Positions 1-9,517 are shown, numbered from the stretch's first letter. The stretch: DNA of 64,000 nt from Bacillus marasmi (GCF_902168435.1 NZ_LR656177.1:84803-148802), one strand, 5' to 3'. The notes: generated by a model not told the origin, from the sequence alone. Made by a program: numbers and translations.

Positions 1-2
1 AT

Positions 3-110
3 TTTTCGGTTTATATTTTTGTACTGCCAAGTTTCTTTTATTTATTAAAACTATTATTTGAAAACATGTTTGATTCGATGTTTTCCATTCTGAAATTAAT
101 GGGGGCATAA
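3..110 (+). CDS. fliR: Flagellar export protein FliR, C-terminal end (partial)
   Basis: The reading frame is open from the window edge and ends with TAA at 108-110, two bases before the flhB start. The 35 visible residues begin with a hydrophobic stretch (FSVYIFVLPSFFYLLKLL) and finish with an amphipathic tail ending LMGA. FliR is a membrane protein of the flagellar type III export gate and normally lies directly upstream of flhB, so position is the main argument. The rest of the gene, and probably fliO, fliP and fliQ, lie to the left of the window. Confidence 0.6.
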   Translation, partial: FSVYIFVLPSFFYLLKLLFENMFDSMFSILKLMGA

Positions 111-112
111 GC

Positions 113-1204
113 ATGCTTCGCTTAGATTTACAATTCTTTTCTGGTGAAAAAACAGAAAAAGCGACCCCCCATAAACGTCGGGAGGCAAGGAAAAAGGGCC
201 AGGTTGCCAAGAGCATGGAGGTCTCAAGCGCCTTAACGCTGTTGCTGTGCTTTTCCTACCTCATGATTGCTGGGCAAAGCTTTATTGAAGGCTGTATGAA
301 TATATTCAAACGAAGCTTTTCGGAATATATGCTATGGGAGTTGTCAATTGACAACACGAAGCTCCTCTTTACTCAATTATTATGGGAAACCGTAAAACTA
401 GTCGGGCCGTTATTCGGCGTGGCGATGGTTGCTGGATTAATCGCCAATTATATGCAGGTTGGTTTCATGATTAACACTGAAGCTTTAAAGATGAAGCTTG
501 AAAAAATCAATCCAATTAGCGGTTTTAAAAGATTATTTTCACTGCGTTCGCTTGTTGAATTAATTAAATCAATCTTAAAAATGTCAATCGTCGGTGGTAT
601 CGCCTTTTGGGTCGTATGGCGCCAAATGGACGAGCTGCTGAAAATTGGGAATAAAAGCATTTGGGACGCAGCGCGTTTTATAGGTTCGCTGGCGATTCAA
701 ATCGGTATGGTTGTTGCAATTCTCTTAATTGTTCTTGCTGCAGCCGATTATCTTTACCAGAAATTTGACCATGAAAAAAAGCTCCGGATGTCAAAGCAAG
801 ACATCAAGGATGAATATAAAAAGATGGAAGGGGACCCATTCATTAAGGGTCAGAGACGGGCGAAGCAGCGTCAAATGGCGATGAATCGAATGATTTCAGA
901 AGTGCCAACGGCTGATGTTGTCATCACCAACCCGACTCACTTTGCTGTCGCTATCCGTTACGATTTTGACACGATGGCAGCGCCTGAGGTTATTGCCAAA
1001 GGCCAAGACCATGTTGCTTTAAAAATTAAAGAAATTGCCAAAGAGCATAAAATTATGACGGTTGAAAACAAACCGCTTGCTCGAAGTCTATTTGCCAGCT
1101 GTGAAATTGGGGATACGATTCCTGAGGAATTATTTAATGCAGTCGGTGAAATTTTAGCTTATGTATACTTCCAAGAAGGTCGGTATAAGGAGATGAAATC
1201 ATGA
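113..1204 (+). CDS. flhB: Flagellar type III export switch protein FlhB
   Basis: The 363-aa protein starts with the family signature around EKTEKATPHKRREARKKGQV, has about four membrane segments between residues 30 and 215, and then a charged cytoplasmic domain. The NPTH autocleavage site lies at residues 273-276, as expected for the protein that switches export from rod/hook to filament substrates. Length is normal for the family. A GGGGG ribosome binding site lies inside the end of fliR, and the stop overlaps the flhA start by four bases, which suggests translational coupling. Identification is secure. Confidence 0.97.
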   Translation: MLRLDLQFFSGEKTEKATPHKRREARKKGQVAKSMEVSSALTLLLCFSYLMIAGQSFIEGCMNIFKRSFSEYMLWELSIDNTKLLFTQLLWETVKLVGPLFGVAMVAGLIANYMQVGFMINTEALKMKLEKINPISGFKRLFSLRSLVELIKSILKMSIVGGIAFWVVWRQMDELLKIGNKSIWDAARFIGSLAIQIGMVVAILLIVLAAADYLYQKFDHEKKLRMSKQDIKDEYKKMEGDPFIKGQRRAKQRQMAMNRMISEVPTADVVITNPTHFAVAIRYDFDTMAAPEVIAKGQDHVALKIKEIAKEHKIMTVENKPLARSLFASCEIGDTIPEELFNAVGEILAYVYFQEGRYKEMKS

Positions 1205-3234
1205 AAATAAAAGATATGGCAGTGCCGATAGTTGTCATTTTAATTGTGGCCATGATGATTATCCCTTTGCCAACTTTATTATTAGATTTTCTATTAATCT
1301 TTAACATTTCATTATCAATTATGATTTTGCTAGTTTCAATGAACACGAAGGAAGCGCTCGATTTCTCGATTTTTCCAACAGCGCTTTTGCTTGCGACATT
1401 ATTCAGACTCGCTTTAAATGTATCGACAACCCGCTCGATTTTATCAAAAGCAGATGGAGGAGCGGTTATTGAGACGTTCGGTTCCTTCGTTATTGGCGGG
1501 AACGCCGTCATTGGTTTCGTCGTGTTCTTAATTCTCGTCATCATTCAATTTATCGTTATTACCAAAGGTTCGGAACGTGTGGCTGAGGTAACAGCACGTT
1601 TTACATTAGACGCGATGCCAGGTAAGCAAATGAGTATTGATGCGGATATGAATGCCGGCTTAATCAGTGAACATGATGCGCGGGAACGCCGTAAGAAAAT
1701 TGAACAGGAAGCGGATTTCTACGGAGCGATGGATGGTGCCAGTAAATTCGTAAAAGGAGATGCCATCGCCGGGATTGTCATCCTATTAATCAATATTATT
1801 GGTGGCTTTGCGATTGGTATGGCGATTCATGGAATGGGATTTCAGGAAGCGCTTAGCACTTTCACGCTTTTATCAGTCGGGGATGGTTTAGTCAGCCAGG
1901 TACCCGCCTTATTGATCTCGACAGCAACTGGTATTACTGTAACGAGGGCCGCATCAGACGGTGATTTAGGCACAGACATTTTACAGCAAATTTTTTCATA
2001 CCCAAAACAACTTTATATGGTAGCTGGAACGATTTTAGCTCTAGGTGTGTTTACACCAATCGGTCTTTTGTTGACGTTACCAGTGGCCGGGATTATGGCC
2101 TATGCTGCATACAAGATGCAGCAGAACATGAAGAAGGAAGAAGCACGGTTGGAACAGGCTGAAATTCAAGAGACGGAGGAGGATATTCGAAGCCCTGAGA
2201 CGGTTATCAATCTCCTTCAGCTCGATACATTGGAGCTTGAAATCGGCTATGGCCTCATTCCCTTAGCGGATACGAAGCAAGGTGGAGATATCCTTGACCG
2301 AATTGTGATGATCCGCCGCCAATTTGCGATTGAATTAGGTTTAGTCATACCGACGATCAGGATTCGCGATAATTTGCAGCTCCAGCCGAATGAATATGTG
2401 CTGAAATTCCGAGGTAGTAAAATCGCCACGGGTGAAGTGTACTTGGATCATTATTTAGCGATGAACCAAGGACCGTCAAGCGATGATATTGACGGAATCA
2501 AGGTCATTGAACCTGCATTTGGAATCCCGGCGATTTGGGTCAATATGGAGGAAAAGCAAAAAGCCGAACTGCTTGGCTATATGATTGTCGATCCTCCGTC
2601 CGTGATTGCAACTCATTTAACCGAAGTATTAAAACGTTATGCACATCAATTGCTTCGTCGTGAAGAAACGAAGGAATTAGTCGATAATCTCAAAGAAACG
2701 CACCCAGCTCTTGTTGAGGAGCTCGTCCCAAATTTAATGACAATTGGCGAGATTCAAAAGGTACTGCAAAACTTGCTGCGTGAACAAATTTCCATTCGCG
2801 ATTTAGCAGCAATTTTTGAAACATTAGCGGATTACTCCGTTTATACAAAGGACCCACGAGTATTAACAGAGTATGTGCGCCAGTCGTTAACACGTCAAAT
2901 CACCGAGCAATATACGGAAAATGGAATCATCCAAGTTTTAACTGCAGGGGCAACCTTGGAAAAAGGAATCTCAGACAGCATCCAGCAAAGCGAAGCGGGT
3001 GGATATTACTTAGCGATGGACCCGCAGCTTTCTCGAAAAATTACGGAAGTGCTTAAAACTCATATCGAACAAATTATCAATGCCGGTGGACAGCCAATCT
3101 TCCTAACTTCTCCGCAAATTCGGATGTATTTAAAACAGTTAGTAGATAAAATCATGCCGGTTGTGCCAGTTCTTGCCTACACCGAATTGGAGCCAGATAC
3201 TGAGATTCAGAGTATAGGAGTGGTGAACATATGA
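1201..3234 (+). CDS. flhA: Flagellar export gate protein FlhA
   Basis: This 677-aa FHIPEP-family protein has about eight N-terminal transmembrane helices, the conserved cytoplasmic loop RFTLDAMPGKQ at about residues 133-143 followed by the DADMNAG segment, and a large C-terminal cytoplasmic domain that in this family docks export chaperones and substrates. The ATG overlaps the flhB stop, and the end overlaps the flhF start (ATGA), so flhB-flhA-flhF are tightly coupled. Length matches Bacillus FlhA. Confidence 0.97.
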   Translation: MKIKDMAVPIVVILIVAMMIIPLPTLLLDFLLIFNISLSIMILLVSMNTKEALDFSIFPTALLLATLFRLALNVSTTRSILSKADGGAVIETFGSFVIGGNAVIGFVVFLILVIIQFIVITKGSERVAEVTARFTLDAMPGKQMSIDADMNAGLISEHDARERRKKIEQEADFYGAMDGASKFVKGDAIAGIVILLINIIGGFAIGMAIHGMGFQEALSTFTLLSVGDGLVSQVPALLISTATGITVTRAASDGDLGTDILQQIFSYPKQLYMVAGTILALGVFTPIGLLLTLPVAGIMAYAAYKMQQNMKKEEARLEQAEIQETEEDIRSPETVINLLQLDTLELEIGYGLIPLADTKQGGDILDRIVMIRRQFAIELGLVIPTIRIRDNLQLQPNEYVLKFRGSKIATGEVYLDHYLAMNQGPSSDDIDGIKVIEPAFGIPAIWVNMEEKQKAELLGYMIVDPPSVIATHLTEVLKRYAHQLLRREETKELVDNLKETHPALVEELVPNLMTIGEIQKVLQNLLREQISIRDLAAIFETLADYSVYTKDPRVLTEYVRQSLTRQITEQYTENGIIQVLTAGATLEKGISDSIQQSEAGGYYLAMDPQLSRKITEVLKTHIEQIINAGGQPIFLTSPQIRMYLKQLVDKIMPVVPVLAYTELEPDTEIQSIGVVNI

Positions 3235-4730
3235 AAACGAAAAAAATCGTAGCAGATTCTATGCCGCAAGCGTTAAAGATGGTACGTCAGGAATTAGGAG
3301 ATAACGCGATTATCGTTAACACGGCTGTTGTAAAAACCGGTGGATTGTTTGGGCTGTTCGCGAAACAAAAATATGAAGTAACGGCATACTCAATTGATGC
3401 TTACAGGGATCGCCCTGAGCCGAAGTTTTCCGTTGAATTAAAAAGCAAACCTGACAGACAAGCTCCAGCCATCAATACATTTGAACCAATGAACGGTGAG
3501 AAGGACCAACCTTCCTCCGGATTTCATAGCAAGCCGCAGAATTTATATCAATACTATTCACAGCAAGCGCCGGCAGAGCAGGTCCAACAACAAGCAGCAG
3601 CACCGACTGCTCAGGAGAAACCAAAAGCGGCACCAGTACCACCAACAGTGGAACGGAGCGAACCAGTTGCTCAACCTCAACAAGTGAATGAGGAATTCAT
3701 TCCTCTTTTTGAAAAATCAAAGCCGGAAAGCGCACCAATGGCTCAAGCGAAAAACGAAACGATTAATAAAATCAATAACAATCCCGATAGCAGGAATGAA
3801 GACTCTAGCAATAATCAGGTACTCGATGAGCTTCAGCAAATGCGCAAAATGATGATGACATACATGATGGCTGACAAAGCAAGCAGTATCATGCCAGCGC
3901 CCGTAGCAAAATGGGTAAACCAATTGAAAAAACAGGGTATCGATGATGAAATCATTCAGCATATAGTTGATCACGTGCTTCAGAAGCATGAGGACATCAA
4001 TGCTGTCGATCAACATACACTCAAGCAGGAAATCGGTGAAATGATGCTGCAAATCATCATGAAACGAGTTCCAGAATCCATCGCTGTTGATGAAAAAACA
4101 CGAATGATTAACATGATTGGTCCAACCGGTGTCGGTAAAACAACATCAATTGCCAAGCTTGCAACCGAACAGGTGTTAAAGCAGAAGCGCCGCGTTGCAA
4201 TGATTACCACTGATGTGTACAGGATTGCGGCTGTTGAACAGCTAAAAACGTATGCTGGAATTTTGAACGTCCCAATTGAAGTCGTTCGTTCTGCAGAGGA
4301 ATTAAAGCTTGTTCTTGATAAGCTTACACATTATGACTTAATTTACATGGATACAACCGGACGCAATTACAAGGAAGATAAATACCGTGAATCTATTAAT
4401 CAATATTTAGACCATCCTTTCCAAAATGATAATTATTTGGTGCTAAGTTTGACGACAAAGTATGAAGATATGCAATTATTGCTAAATGAATTTGAGAATA
4501 GTCCGATAAATAAATTGATTCTTACTAAATTTGATGAAACAAGCAGCTATGGTTCGATTTTGAATATCGCTTACAAGTATCCTTATCAAATTGCTTACCT
4601 TACCAATGGCCAAAGTGTACCAGAGGATATTTTAGCGTTCGACGCTGAGCTGATTGTGAACCACATATTAGGAAGTGATAATAGCGATGGATCAAGCACA
4701 AACCCTCAGGGAATATATGCATCGATTTAG
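3231..4730 (+). CDS. flhF: SRP-type GTPase FlhF
   Basis: FlhF is a signal-recognition-particle-like GTPase that helps determine where flagella are built. The 499-aa product has the G1 loop GPTGVGKT at residues 297-304, DTTG at 374-377 and TKFD at 432-435. The N-terminal basic domain is followed by a long Pro/Gln/Ala-rich segment (about residues 75-190), which makes the protein clearly longer than the ~366 aa of B. subtilis FlhF. It overlaps flhG by 44 bases when the FlhG start at 4687 is used. The low-complexity insertion is the only odd feature. Confidence 0.95.
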   Translation: MKTKKIVADSMPQALKMVRQELGDNAIIVNTAVVKTGGLFGLFAKQKYEVTAYSIDAYRDRPEPKFSVELKSKPDRQAPAINTFEPMNGEKDQPSSGFHSKPQNLYQYYSQQAPAEQVQQQAAAPTAQEKPKAAPVPPTVERSEPVAQPQQVNEEFIPLFEKSKPESAPMAQAKNETINKINNNPDSRNEDSSNNQVLDELQQMRKMMMTYMMADKASSIMPAPVAKWVNQLKKQGIDDEIIQHIVDHVLQKHEDINAVDQHTLKQEIGEMMLQIIMKRVPESIAVDEKTRMINMIGPTGVGKTTSIAKLATEQVLKQKRRVAMITTDVYRIAAVEQLKTYAGILNVPIEVVRSAEELKLVLDKLTHYDLIYMDTTGRNYKEDKYRESINQYLDHPFQNDNYLVLSLTTKYEDMQLLLNEFENSPINKLILTKFDETSSYGSILNIAYKYPYQIAYLTNGQSVPEDILAFDAELIVNHILGSDNSDGSSTNPQGIYASI

Positions 4731-5583
4731 TGCCGAACAAGAAGTAAACGAAACGACTAAGAAATCTTCGCATGTCATCACAATTACGAGTGGAAAAGGC
4801 GGAGTTGGCAAAACGAATTTTACGCTCAATTTTGCACTTGGTTTAAAAGCTATTGGAAAGAAAGTCATCGTATTAGATATGGACCTATCTACAGCAAATA
4901 TCAATATATTAATGGGCATTACACCAAGGTACAGCTTAGTAGATGTCCTCCATCAAAAGAAAAAAATTTGGGACATCATTGAGCATGGCATTGATGGCAT
5001 CAACTATATTTACGGCGGGCTCGATATCGAAGAGCTGATGGACCTTGATCAGCAAAAATTAACTCATTTTTGGAATCAAATTCAAGAGCTTCAAGCCTAT
5101 GCGGATTTTATTTTACTTGATACGGGAGCGGGAATTTCGAAGGAACTCATCGACTGGATATTGGCATCAGATGAAACGATTCTGGTGACAACACCTGAGC
5201 CGACCTCGATTGCCGATTGTTACTCGGTTTTAAAGACGGTACAGCATTTTTCGAAGCAGCCACCACCGATTCGCTTAGTCGTGAATCGCGTGCAAAATTA
5301 TAAAGAAGGCCTGGAAACGGCGCGCGCTTTGCAAAATGCGACGAGTAATTTTTTAAAGCTGGAAGTGAAGACGCTTGGCTTTTTAATGGAGGATACGCAT
5401 GTGCGTCAATCGGTGCGGAGCCAAACTCCTTTCTTTATTTCCTATCCAAATTGCCTCGCCACGAAAAGCATTAAGCAAATTGTGGCTGTATATGTTCCAG
5501 AAATAAACACCAATGCTACTAGTTCTCCTAAAGGAATGAAGGGGATCTTTCAGAAAGTCTTTTCTTTAGGTAAACGGACTTAG
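4687..5583 (+). CDS. flhG: MinD-like ATPase FlhG (YlxH)
   Basis: FlhG is a ParA/MinD-type ATPase that works with FlhF to control flagellar number and placement. The deviant Walker A motif GKGGVGKT is at residues 36-43, followed by DMDLSTAN and the LLDTGAG switch region. The reading frame opens at a GTG at 4675, but the ATG at 4687 is preferred: AGGAAGTG at 4670-4677 sits nine bases upstream and the product then begins MDQAQTLREYM, as expected of FlhG (298 aa). The start lies within flhF, as in other fla operons. Confidence 0.95.
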   Translation: MDQAQTLREYMHRFSAEQEVNETTKKSSHVITITSGKGGVGKTNFTLNFALGLKAIGKKVIVLDMDLSTANINILMGITPRYSLVDVLHQKKKIWDIIEHGIDGINYIYGGLDIEELMDLDQQKLTHFWNQIQELQAYADFILLDTGAGISKELIDWILASDETILVTTPEPTSIADCYSVLKTVQHFSKQPPPIRLVVNRVQNYKEGLETARALQNATSNFLKLEVKTLGFLMEDTHVRQSVRSQTPFFISYPNCLATKSIKQIVAVYVPEINTNATSSPKGMKGIFQKVFSLGKRT

Positions 5584-5613
5584 TAACGAGTTTAAAGAGG
5601 GGAGGGATACGAA

Positions 5614-6417
5614 GTGAACCCGGTTAAGCAAGAGGTTATTCCAAATTATCATTTGTGGCGGACTTATAACGAAAAAGATGATTCGTCAACACAGGATAAA
5701 CTGGCAAAACAATATATGCACTTAGTTGAGCAAATGGCCAGTAAAATGAGCATGAGTATCCCGCACCGAATTATTCCAAAAGAGGACCTAATCGGTCTGG
5801 GCTATATCGGACTTGTTGAGGCGATTCAAAAATTCGATTACAAAAAGGGCTATCAATTTGAGACCTATGGCTTATGGCGGATTAAGGGAGCGATGCTCGA
5901 TGGCATCCGACAGATGGACTGGATACCTAGGGGCTTGAGAGATAAGGCTAAAAAGCTTAATCAAGCATACTCACAATTAGAACAAAAGCTAATGAGAACA
6001 CCGACTGAAGCAGAGCTTAGCAGCTTTTTAGATATGACAGCTGAAGAAGTCGATCAGGCGATGTCGGTTCTATCCACTTCTGCACTTCTATCGCTAGATG
6101 CTCCGGTCAATTCAGCTAATGACGAGGGCAAACAACAAAATCACGTTGACCAGCTCGTGGATGATAAATCCGTCTCACAGGACCGCAATCTACTAATGGG
6201 TGAATTCCAAAAGATGATCGCCCAATGTATAGACATCATGCCTGAAAAAGAAAAACTAGTCATCACCCTATTTTATTATGAAGGACTATCACAAATTGAA
6301 ATTGCTGAAGTGTTAAGCCTTACAAAGGGGCGGATTTCACAGCTCCATTCTAAAGCGGTGCTGCGGATGAGACAACACCTAGAAGGCAAGGGATATACAT
6401 TAGATTCATTTTATTAA
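5614..6417 (+). CDS. sigD: Flagellar sigma factor SigD (sigma-28, FliA/WhiG family)
   Basis: The 267-aa product has sigma region 2 (IPKEDLIGLGYIGLVEAIQKF, then GLWRIKGAMLDGIRQMDW), a region 3 segment, and a C-terminal region 4 helix-turn-helix (YYEGLSQIEIAEVL with KGRISQLHSKA). Sigma-D would transcribe flagellin and late motility genes; two good sigma-D promoters occur in this window (29596 and 37083). The start is GTG with GGGAGGG upstream. In B. subtilis sigD is near the end of fla/che after cheD; here it directly follows flhG, and cheA, cheW, cheC, cheD and swrB are not adjacent. Confidence 0.96.
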   Translation: MNPVKQEVIPNYHLWRTYNEKDDSSTQDKLAKQYMHLVEQMASKMSMSIPHRIIPKEDLIGLGYIGLVEAIQKFDYKKGYQFETYGLWRIKGAMLDGIRQMDWIPRGLRDKAKKLNQAYSQLEQKLMRTPTEAELSSFLDMTAEEVDQAMSVLSTSALLSLDAPVNSANDEGKQQNHVDQLVDDKSVSQDRNLLMGEFQKMIAQCIDIMPEKEKLVITLFYYEGLSQIEIAEVLSLTKGRISQLHSKAVLRMRQHLEGKGYTLDSFY

Positions 6418-6528
6418 AATATAAATTCTAGTCATTTGACTAAGCTCTAGTTATCTAGTACTTTTAGGGTAGAGGTTCCTAAATATCCATATTTTGATTA
6501 ATACTGTAGACAGCATGAACATGTGGTT

Positions 6529-6558
6529 TTGAATCCGTAGAAATTATATAGATAAAAT
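6529..6558 (+). promoter_or_regulatory. Candidate sigma-A promoter upstream of cheR
   Basis: TTGAAT (6529-6534) and TAAAAT (6553-6558) are separated by 18 bases in the ~195-base gap between sigD and cheR. Downstream, AGGGC (6562-6566) can pair with GCCCT (6590-6594) to form a leader hairpin. It could give cheR-cheB a separate transcript from the large operon. This is a sequence match only. Confidence 0.4.
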
Positions 6559-6612
6559 TTGAGGGCAGATGATTTGGCGCGTAAAGTCAGCCCTGTTAAT
6601 TAGGTGAGGATA

Positions 6613-7413
6613 ATGGAAGATAAAGGGCTACAAACTCTTAGCCAGCTCATAAAAGATTATTGCGGGCTGAGATATGCTGACAGACTGAGCACTTTAAAGG
6701 AAAAGATATCGGAGCATGTCTCGCGTCTGGGACTATCTTACTGGGAATATTGTCGCTATCTCGAGGAAACACCCGGCGAATGGGATGCTCTAGTTGATTT
6801 ATTAACGATCAACGAGACATATTTTTATCGTGAGGAAAACCAATTAAACCATTGTTGCTACGATATTTTACCTACTATGAAAAAATATATCCATCGTCCG
6901 CTTCGGATTTGGTGTGCGGCCTGCTCAACAGGGGAAGAGCCCTACACGATTGCGATGTTGCTCCACGAGACGGGGTTATTTCTTCCAGGTGCAGTGGAGA
7001 TTATTGCTACTGATATCGACAAAAAGGTCCTCGAAAAAGCGCAAAAGGGTTGGTACAACAAAGCGGCTTTTTCGTTCCGTCGCATTCCAGCACATCTTTT
7101 AGAAAAGTATTTTTCAGATGTTGATGGTGGCTATCAAATCAATTATTCCATTAAAAGAATGGTAAAGTTTAAGCAATTAAATCTTCTTGATCAGAAAAAA
7201 GCTGCCGAAATCGGAGAAGTTGACGTAATATTCTGCCGAAATGTCCTGATTTATTTTGACCACGATACGACAACGCAGGTGATTAATAGCTTAACTCAAA
7301 ACCTTATTCATGGTGGCTATTTATTCCTTGGCCATGCTGAGTCTATCACTGAAGGTAATCTCGGCATGAACAAAATCAATTCAGATAAGAGTATTTACTA
7401 TCGAAAGGACTGA
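6613..7413 (+). CDS. cheR: Chemoreceptor methyltransferase CheR
   Basis: CheR methylates glutamates on chemoreceptors using S-adenosylmethionine. The protein has the N-terminal all-helical domain, the SAM-binding segment RIWCAACSTGEEPYTIAM from about residue 98, and the NVLIYFD motif. I prefer the ATG at 6613 (266 aa) over the GTG at 6604 because AGGTGAGG (6602-6609) then serves as ribosome binding site, although spacing is short. It is paired with cheB, its antagonist. In B. subtilis cheR lies outside fla/che, so this pairing is a local arrangement. Confidence 0.94.
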   Translation: MEDKGLQTLSQLIKDYCGLRYADRLSTLKEKISEHVSRLGLSYWEYCRYLEETPGEWDALVDLLTINETYFYREENQLNHCCYDILPTMKKYIHRPLRIWCAACSTGEEPYTIAMLLHETGLFLPGAVEIIATDIDKKVLEKAQKGWYNKAAFSFRRIPAHLLEKYFSDVDGGYQINYSIKRMVKFKQLNLLDQKKAAEIGEVDVIFCRNVLIYFDHDTTTQVINSLTQNLIHGGYLFLGHAESITEGNLGMNKINSDKSIYYRKD

Positions 7414-7418
7414 AACAC

Positions 7419-8456
7419 ATGAAAAAGTACGGAATATTAGTGGTCGACGATTCCGCCTTCATGCGGCGTGGGATAAGCAAAATACTAGAAAATGACCCGC
7501 ACTTTTTCGTGGTTGGTATCGCCAGAAATGGAGAGGAAGCTGTAGAAAAGGTTGAAAGACTCAAGCCAGACCTCGTCACGATGGATGTTGAAATGCCTGT
7601 TATGAACGGCTTAAAGGCATTAGAAATCATCATGAAAAACACACCTGTTCCTGTTGTCATGCTCAGCTCCCATACCGGAGAAGGGGCAGCGGAAACATTA
7701 AAAGCACTAGAATTAGGAGCGGTAGACTTTTTTCTAAAAGAAAACCTATTAAACGTCAATGGCGATGGCACGCAAATACAGGAATTTTTACTTCGAATTA
7801 AGTCAATCGTTGATTCGAAAATGACTTTAGGTGCTAAAAAGGTACATTTAGGCGGAAGCGCTCTCGGGAAAAGAGCGCATCCAAAACCAGAACTAATTAT
7901 TATTGGTTGTTCTACTGGAGGTCCTTCAGCATTGCAAGCAATCCTTCCCCATTTCCAAAAGGGTTTTTCGATTCCGATTGTTGTTTGTCAGCATATGCCA
8001 CCAGGTTTCACGACACCTTTAGCAGAGCGATTTGATACCCTATGTCAACTTAAAGTACAGGAAGCGTTAAATGGTCAAGAATTAAAGCCAGGTTCGATTT
8101 ACATTGCGCCATCAGGCTTACAAACTCGTTTCTTGAAAACAAAAGAAGGTACTGTAATTTTCAAAGTCGATAATCATGCAGATGATTCATCCTTGTACAA
8201 GCCGTGTATCGATATCACATTAAGTTCTGCAGCACCAGTCTTTGAAGACAAGTTACTTTCGGTTATTTTAACCGGAATGGGAACAGATGGTATGCAGGGC
8301 TGTGGGCTCGTGAAGCGTTTCAATGGCAATGTGTTTGTTGAGGCCGAGGACTCGTGTGTCATTTATGGGATGCCAAAAGCTGTCCTTGAGGCAGGTTATG
8401 CAGACGGTCAATTTTCAGTAACACAAATGTATCATGAGATTATGAATTACATTTAA
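7419..8456 (+). CDS. cheB: Chemotaxis response regulator / protein-glutamate methylesterase CheB
   Basis: The N-terminal CheY-like receiver (about residues 1-120) has the phospho-acceptor Asp56 in TMDVEMP and an acidic pair at VVDDS. The C-terminal esterase domain (from about 155) keeps the catalytic triad, Ser165 in GCSTGGPS, His192 in CQHMPPGF and Asp290 in GMGTDGM. The 345-aa length is normal. It removes methyl groups added by CheR, five bases upstream. A long untranslated stretch follows before the next gene. Confidence 0.96.
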   Translation: MKKYGILVVDDSAFMRRGISKILENDPHFFVVGIARNGEEAVEKVERLKPDLVTMDVEMPVMNGLKALEIIMKNTPVPVVMLSSHTGEGAAETLKALELGAVDFFLKENLLNVNGDGTQIQEFLLRIKSIVDSKMTLGAKKVHLGGSALGKRAHPKPELIIIGCSTGGPSALQAILPHFQKGFSIPIVVCQHMPPGFTTPLAERFDTLCQLKVQEALNGQELKPGSIYIAPSGLQTRFLKTKEGTVIFKVDNHADDSSLYKPCIDITLSSAAPVFEDKLLSVILTGMGTDGMQGCGLVKRFNGNVFVEAEDSCVIYGMPKAVLEAGYADGQFSVTQMYHEIMNYI

Positions 8457-8557
8457 ACAATTTGATTGGCAGCTAGAGCACGTATCCTTTCAAGGTAAAG
8501 CCAAAGGGGTGTTGGCGGAAAGGAATGACAGAAGCGTGGTAGAAAGGGAGCGAAAAT

Positions 8558-9139
8558 ATGGAAGCCCCAAAATTAGAAGTTGTAAAAGAGGCTATTGAGG
8601 AAAAGCCGGCGCAAGCAGGAATTTTCATAAAGTTTATTGTTTTAGTTTTGGTGCCAACACTATATGGTATTGGTTTAGTCATGTTACTTTTACACTTTGC
8701 AGGGGTTAATATTCAGACACAAGTAAAGACGGTTGGAAATGTCGCACAACCATTGATTGCTCTATTTGATGCTCCGAAAAGTACAGCACCTCCAACTGAA
8801 AAGGAAGAAACAGATACGGAATCAACAACTGAAACAAAAACAAGCAATGAGGAAGTACCATACTCTAATAAAAATGATACTGAATCAAGCAGCGGAAACA
8901 ATGATAATAATCCAACTTCATCACAAATTGAAGATAATAATCAAGATTCGAACATAGCATCATCAGTTGAAATTTACGCTAATTTAAAGCCAGAACAAAT
9001 TGCGATCATCTTCAAAGGCATCGAAGATCGTGAAGAGGTACTAAGACAATTTCGAAAGCTTGATCCAAAAACAGCCTCAAAGGTGATTGTCCTCCTCAAT
9101 CCGGACATCGCCGGCTGGATTATCACGCAAATGGACTAA
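8558..9139 (+). CDS. YlxF / MotE-like flagellar protein with MgtE-N-like domain
   Basis: This 193-aa protein has one membrane helix at about residues 25-48, an acidic Ser/Thr/Asn-rich linker (about 70-130), and a C-terminal domain resembling the MgtE intracellular N-domain (YANLKPEQIAIIFKGI, KLDPKTASKVIVLLNPDIAGWI). Such proteins (YlxF in B. subtilis, MotE elsewhere) sit immediately before fliK. Here it also precedes fliK but is separated from it by a terminator and a repeat array. Its role, likely at the motor or export apparatus, is not certain. Confidence 0.75.
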   Translation: MEAPKLEVVKEAIEEKPAQAGIFIKFIVLVLVPTLYGIGLVMLLLHFAGVNIQTQVKTVGNVAQPLIALFDAPKSTAPPTEKEETDTESTTETKTSNEEVPYSNKNDTESSSGNNDNNPTSSQIEDNNQDSNIASSVEIYANLKPEQIAIIFKGIEDREEVLRQFRKLDPKTASKVIVLLNPDIAGWIITQMD

Positions 9140-9146
9140 ATGATAA

Positions 9147-9188
9147 GGGCTTATCCAAATAGTGGAATTTGGTAGGCTCTTTTTTTTG
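9147..9188 (+). terminator. Rho-independent terminator of the flhB-ylxF operon
   Basis: A long imperfect stem (GGGCTTATCCAAAT pairing with ATTTGGTAGGCTC, one bulge and G-U pairs) is followed by a run of eight T. It lies eight bases after the ylxF-like stop and separates this operon from fliK. Confidence 0.85.
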
Positions 9189-9189
9189 T

Positions 9190-9407
9190 ATTGGTGACAT
9201 TTTTGGCTTGAAACCAGTTCAAATTGTCACCAATCAAGGCTATTGGTAACACTTTCGGCGTGAAACCAGTTCAAATTGTCACCAATCGGGTCTATTGGTA
9301 ACACCTTCGGCTTGAAACCAGTTCAAATTGTCACCAATCAACTTCATTGGTAACTTCTCCCTCTCTAAAATCGTAATTATGTAACCAATCCCACATTTTT
9401 ACCAATC
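9190..9407 (+). repeat. Intergenic tandem array of palindromic ~52-bp units
   Basis: Three units and a divergent fourth each begin ATTGGTAAC or ATTGGTGAC and end GTCACCAAT (GTAACCAAT in the fourth): 9190-9234, 9242-9286, 9294-9338 and 9346-9389. The interior AAACCAGTTCAAATT is nearly identical in the first three. The ends of each unit are inverted repeats, so every unit can form a hairpin. No coding potential is seen. The rest of the 424-base gap holds the fliK promoter. Confidence 0.85.
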
Positions 9408-9488
9408 CATTGCTATTTTCCGCAATAAAAAATAATCAAAAATAATCAATATGAACAATTTTGTTTTTGATAACAATCAAAAATTCCC

Positions 9489-9517
9489 ATGACTATCGCA
9501 TTGCATTAAGTTATAAT
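9489..9517 (+). promoter_or_regulatory. Sigma-A-type promoter for fliK-cheY operon
   Basis: ATGACT (9489-9494) lies 17 bases from a consensus TATAAT (9512-9517), about 45 bases upstream of the fliK ATG. It follows a terminator and so probably starts an independent transcript for fliK through cheY. Confidence 0.6.

Noticed and set aside
6562-6594. Riboswitch upstream of cheR
   Set aside because: Only one short stem (AGGGC/GCCCT) is present and no known aptamer consensus was recognised.
9190-9407. Possible CRISPR array
   Set aside because: The intervals between the repeated ends are themselves repeated rather than unique spacers, units are palindromic and degenerate, and no cas gene is near. 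The same reasoning applies to the arrays at 17345, 48424, 54440 and 59965.
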